NCBI GenBank assembly: GCA_016936255.1
Contig: JAFGYE010000106.1
Location: 1 to 57,254, forward strand
DNA: 57,254 nt
Source of the DNA: Marinifilaceae bacterium
Lineage (GTDB): Bacteria > Bacteroidota > Bacteroidia > Bacteroidales > Marinifilaceae
Direction: 5' to 3'
Below are positions 55,543-57,254 of the stretch, piece after piece (positions within the stretch are counted from its first letter, which is position 1; each line of letters starts with the position of its first letter). Both the position numbers and the translations under genes were made by a program. Under the pieces are notes generated by a model. It was not told the origin of the DNA. It ran no database searches and saw only the letters and a list, made by a program, of their open reading frames with translations.

Positions 55543-55626
55543 TCACCCCAAACCCCTAAAGGGGCTTTTAAAAAAATGTTAATGTAACAAATTGGGTAAA
55601 GTCCCCTTTAGGGGATTTAGGGGTGA
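55543..55626. repeat. Interspersed inverted repeat, ccccnaaa...ggggatttagggg type
   Basis: tcaccccaaacccctaaagggg (55543-55564) faces cccctttaggggatttaggggtga (55603-55626) with two extra bases and near-perfect pairing, around 38 bases. Intergenic elements with gtcccctttaggggatttagggg recur widely in Bacteroidota genomes (recalled). It could act as a terminator or an mRNA-end stabiliser between the two amylase genes. Confidence 0.65.
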
Positions 55627-55654
55627 AAAGAAGAGTTACATTATTTATGTTTTT

Positions 55655-55720
55655 TCACAAAGAACACGAAGTACAATACAAAGTATCTCTTTGAATTCCT
55701 TTGAGTCCTTCGTGGTTAAT
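55655..55720. repeat. Second interspersed element, cacaaagaacacgaag...ccttcgtggttaa
   Basis: Arms aacacgaag (55663-55671) and cttcgtggtt (55708-55717) form an imperfect palindrome around ctttga-rich sequence. It resembles a known Bacteroidota intergenic repeat (recalled) and is directly beside the previous element and upstream of the last gene. Confidence 0.5.
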
Positions 55721-55750
55721 TTGAAAACTAATCATCTTAATAAAATAGTA

Positions 55751-57127
55751 ATGAAGCGAATTTATCAGATTGTTTTATGCATGGCCTTGCTAACAGGAAT
55801 GTTGGTAGGATGTCAAAATAAGCCAGCCGCAAAAGCTGTTGCTGAAGAAGTAAAAGTTGAAAAACCACTGGCGTGGACCCGAAATGCAAATATCTACGAA
55901 GTGAACATTCGTCAGTACACTCCTGAAGGAACTATCAATGCCTTTGTTGAGCACATGCCTCGTTTAAAGGAAATGGGTGTTGATATTCTTTGGGTGATGC
56001 CGGTATTTCCTATCTCTGAAAAGAATCGTAAAGGAAGTATGGGAAGCTATTACGCTGTGGCGGATTATCGCGCAGTGAATCCTGAATTTGGAACCATGGA
56101 TGATTTGAAAAACATGGTAAACAAAGCTCATGAAATGGGAATGCATGTTATTTTAGACTGGGTTGCCAATCATACTGGCTGGGACAATATTCTAATGACT
56201 GAGCATCCTGATTTTTACACAAAAAATGAAGCAGGAGAAATAGTTATTCCGGAAGGAACCGATTGGTCGGATACTGCAGACTTGAACTACGACAACAATG
56301 AACTGCGTGAGTACATGATCGGATCCTTAAAATATTGGATTGAGAATGCTGACGTTGATGGATTCCGATGCGATGTAGCAGGAATGGTTCCTACTGATTT
56401 TTGGGAGAAAGCCCGTAAAGATTTAGACGCAATCAAGCCTGTATTCATGTTGGCAGAAGATGGTGGTCACGAATTAGTAGAGAATGCATTTGATATGGGT
56501 TATGGATGGGATTTTCACCACATCATGAATGACATTGCAAAAGGAGAAAAAAATGCAAATGATATTGAGGCTTTCTTTGCTAAAGTTGATACCATTTTCC
56601 CTGCTGATTCTTATACGATGAACTTCATTACCAATCACGATGAAAACTCTTGGAACGGTACCGTCAAAGAAAGAATGGGCGATGCAGGAAACACTTTTGC
56701 AGTATTAACTTTCACCATGCCGGGAATGCCTTTGATTTACAGCGGACAGGAAGCAGGAATGGCAAAGAGATTAAGATTCTTTGAGAAGGATACAATTGAT
56801 TGGAGCAATAAAACATTGGAGCCTTTTTACAAGAAATTACTTAGCTTGAAAAGCAATAATAAGGCACTGCAGAATGGAATAAAAGGGGGTAAGATTGTTC
56901 GTATTTCTTCCGACAAGAATGAAGAGGTTTATGCTTTCGTTCGTGAAGCCGAAGGTGATAAAGTTTTGGTCGTATTGAATTTAACTGCTGAAGCTCAGGA
57001 AGTAACTCTTTCATCGGAAGCATTAGCGGGCGATTACAAGGAATACTTTAGTAATGAAGAAGCAAAGTTTACTACAGAAGAGAAAATGTCTCTTAAAGCT
57101 TGGGAATACAAAGTGTACGTAAAATAA
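55751..57127 (+). CDS. GH13 alpha-amylase lipoprotein
   Basis: 458 residues from the ATG at 55751; the frame is open further upstream but the interspersed repeats occupy that stretch and the lipoprotein signal starts here. Lipobox LVGC gives Cys21 (then QNKPAA). The GH13 barrel has D208 (DGFRCDVAGM), E236 (MLAEDGG) and D297 (ITNHDENSW); YSGQEAGM and a short C-terminal beta domain follow. It has no acidic surface-export signal, so a periplasmic face is likely. Compact amylases of this kind cleave alpha-1,4-glucans or transfer maltosyl units; which cannot be told. Last gene of the arm in this window. Confidence 0.9.
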   Translation: MKRIYQIVLCMALLTGMLVGCQNKPAAKAVAEEVKVEKPLAWTRNANIYEVNIRQYTPEGTINAFVEHMPRLKEMGVDILWVMPVFPISEKNRKGSMGSYYAVADYRAVNPEFGTMDDLKNMVNKAHEMGMHVILDWVANHTGWDNILMTEHPDFYTKNEAGEIVIPEGTDWSDTADLNYDNNELREYMIGSLKYWIENADVDGFRCDVAGMVPTDFWEKARKDLDAIKPVFMLAEDGGHELVENAFDMGYGWDFHHIMNDIAKGEKNANDIEAFFAKVDTIFPADSYTMNFITNHDENSWNGTVKERMGDAGNTFAVLTFTMPGMPLIYSGQEAGMAKRLRFFEKDTIDWSNKTLEPFYKKLLSLKSNNKALQNGIKGGKIVRISSDKNEEVYAFVREAEGDKVLVVLNLTAEAQEVTLSSEALAGDYKEYFSNEEAKFTTEEKMSLKAWEYKVYVK

Positions 57128-57172
57128 GCAAGACCGATTTCCGATGTTTCGGAAACCAGATACCCCAGTGAA

Positions 57173-57204
57173 AGAGGCTGTCTCAAATGAGATAGTCTCT
57201 TTTT
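57173..57204 (+). terminator. Terminator after the last amylase gene
   Basis: agaggctgtctc (57173-57184), loop aaat, gagatagtctct (57189-57200) with two wobbles, then Ts. A second small hairpin (tttccga 57138-57144, tcggaaa 57149-57155) precedes it. The last 50 bases of the window hold no feature; an ATG ends it at 57252-57254. Confidence 0.8.
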
Positions 57205-57254
57205 CGTTTTATAGTTTTTTATATTTATCACTGATTTCTTATTTTAGAGATATG

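Noticed and set aside
55592-55750. A longer start for the last GH13 protein at 55592.
   Set aside because: The extra 53 residues translate interspersed repeat DNA and precede a complete lipoprotein signal.

Overview
The window looks like a chromosomal segment of a marine or anaerobic Bacteroidia bacterium, possibly in or near Marinilabiliales/Marinifilaceae (tentative; inferred from gene content, not from a marker gene). The support is an AT-rich genome, SusC/SusD/SusE/F-type outer-membrane genes, a C-terminal type IX secretion (T9SS) sorting domain, lipoproteins with acidic residues right after the lipid cysteine, -7 boxes of the Bacteroidota form TAnnTTTG, and few Shine-Dalgarno sites. I see no rRNA, tRNA, CRISPR array or intact insertion sequence.

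Layout. 1-1560: a 5'-truncated radical SAM/SPASM gene, then a non-coding stretch with a 41-bp tandem repeat. 1561-7439: housekeeping and hypothetical genes (a DUF6261-like protein, murB, a threonine-aldolase-family enzyme, an ATP10-like secreted protein, a phosphoesterase, an AraC regulator). 7696-9900: a sugar MFS permease with a ROK sugar kinase. 10193-17707: a coiled-coil lipoprotein, a eukaryotic-type citrate synthase, an ABC-F protein, a periplasmic glutathione peroxidase, a C69 peptidase and CvfB. 18339-21779: an unusual 1146-residue protein made of two complete carboxyltransferase units in tandem. 22139-30858: an FtsX/MacB-like ABC exporter divergent from a sigma-54 two-component system, then a GAF/PAS histidine kinase. 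31046-32449: a secreted protein with three EF-hand-like calcium loops.

32521-57127 is one alpha-glucan (starch/maltodextrin) utilization locus in two divergent arms around a LacI regulator. The minus arm encodes SusC, SusD, two SusE/F-like lipoproteins and a T9SS-exported GH13 amylase. The plus arm encodes an MFS disaccharide permease, beta-phosphoglucomutase, a GH65 maltose phosphorylase, a SusA-like GH13, a GH31 alpha-glucosidase and two GH13 lipoproteins. The inferred route is: surface amylase cuts starch, SusCD imports oligosaccharides, periplasmic GH13/GH31 enzymes trim them, the MFS carries maltose inward, maltose phosphorylase gives glucose plus beta-glucose-1-P, and PgmB makes glucose-6-P. 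The distant MFS/ROK pair could take up and phosphorylate the glucose. A LacI-like operator motif occurs at the divergent promoter, before the MFS arm and just before the distant MFS/ROK operon, suggesting one regulon. In both arms a terminator-like hairpin separates the early genes from the glycosidase genes.

The items most worth follow-up are the fused double carboxyltransferase, the three-loop secreted protein, the shared LacI motif and the paired internal hairpins.
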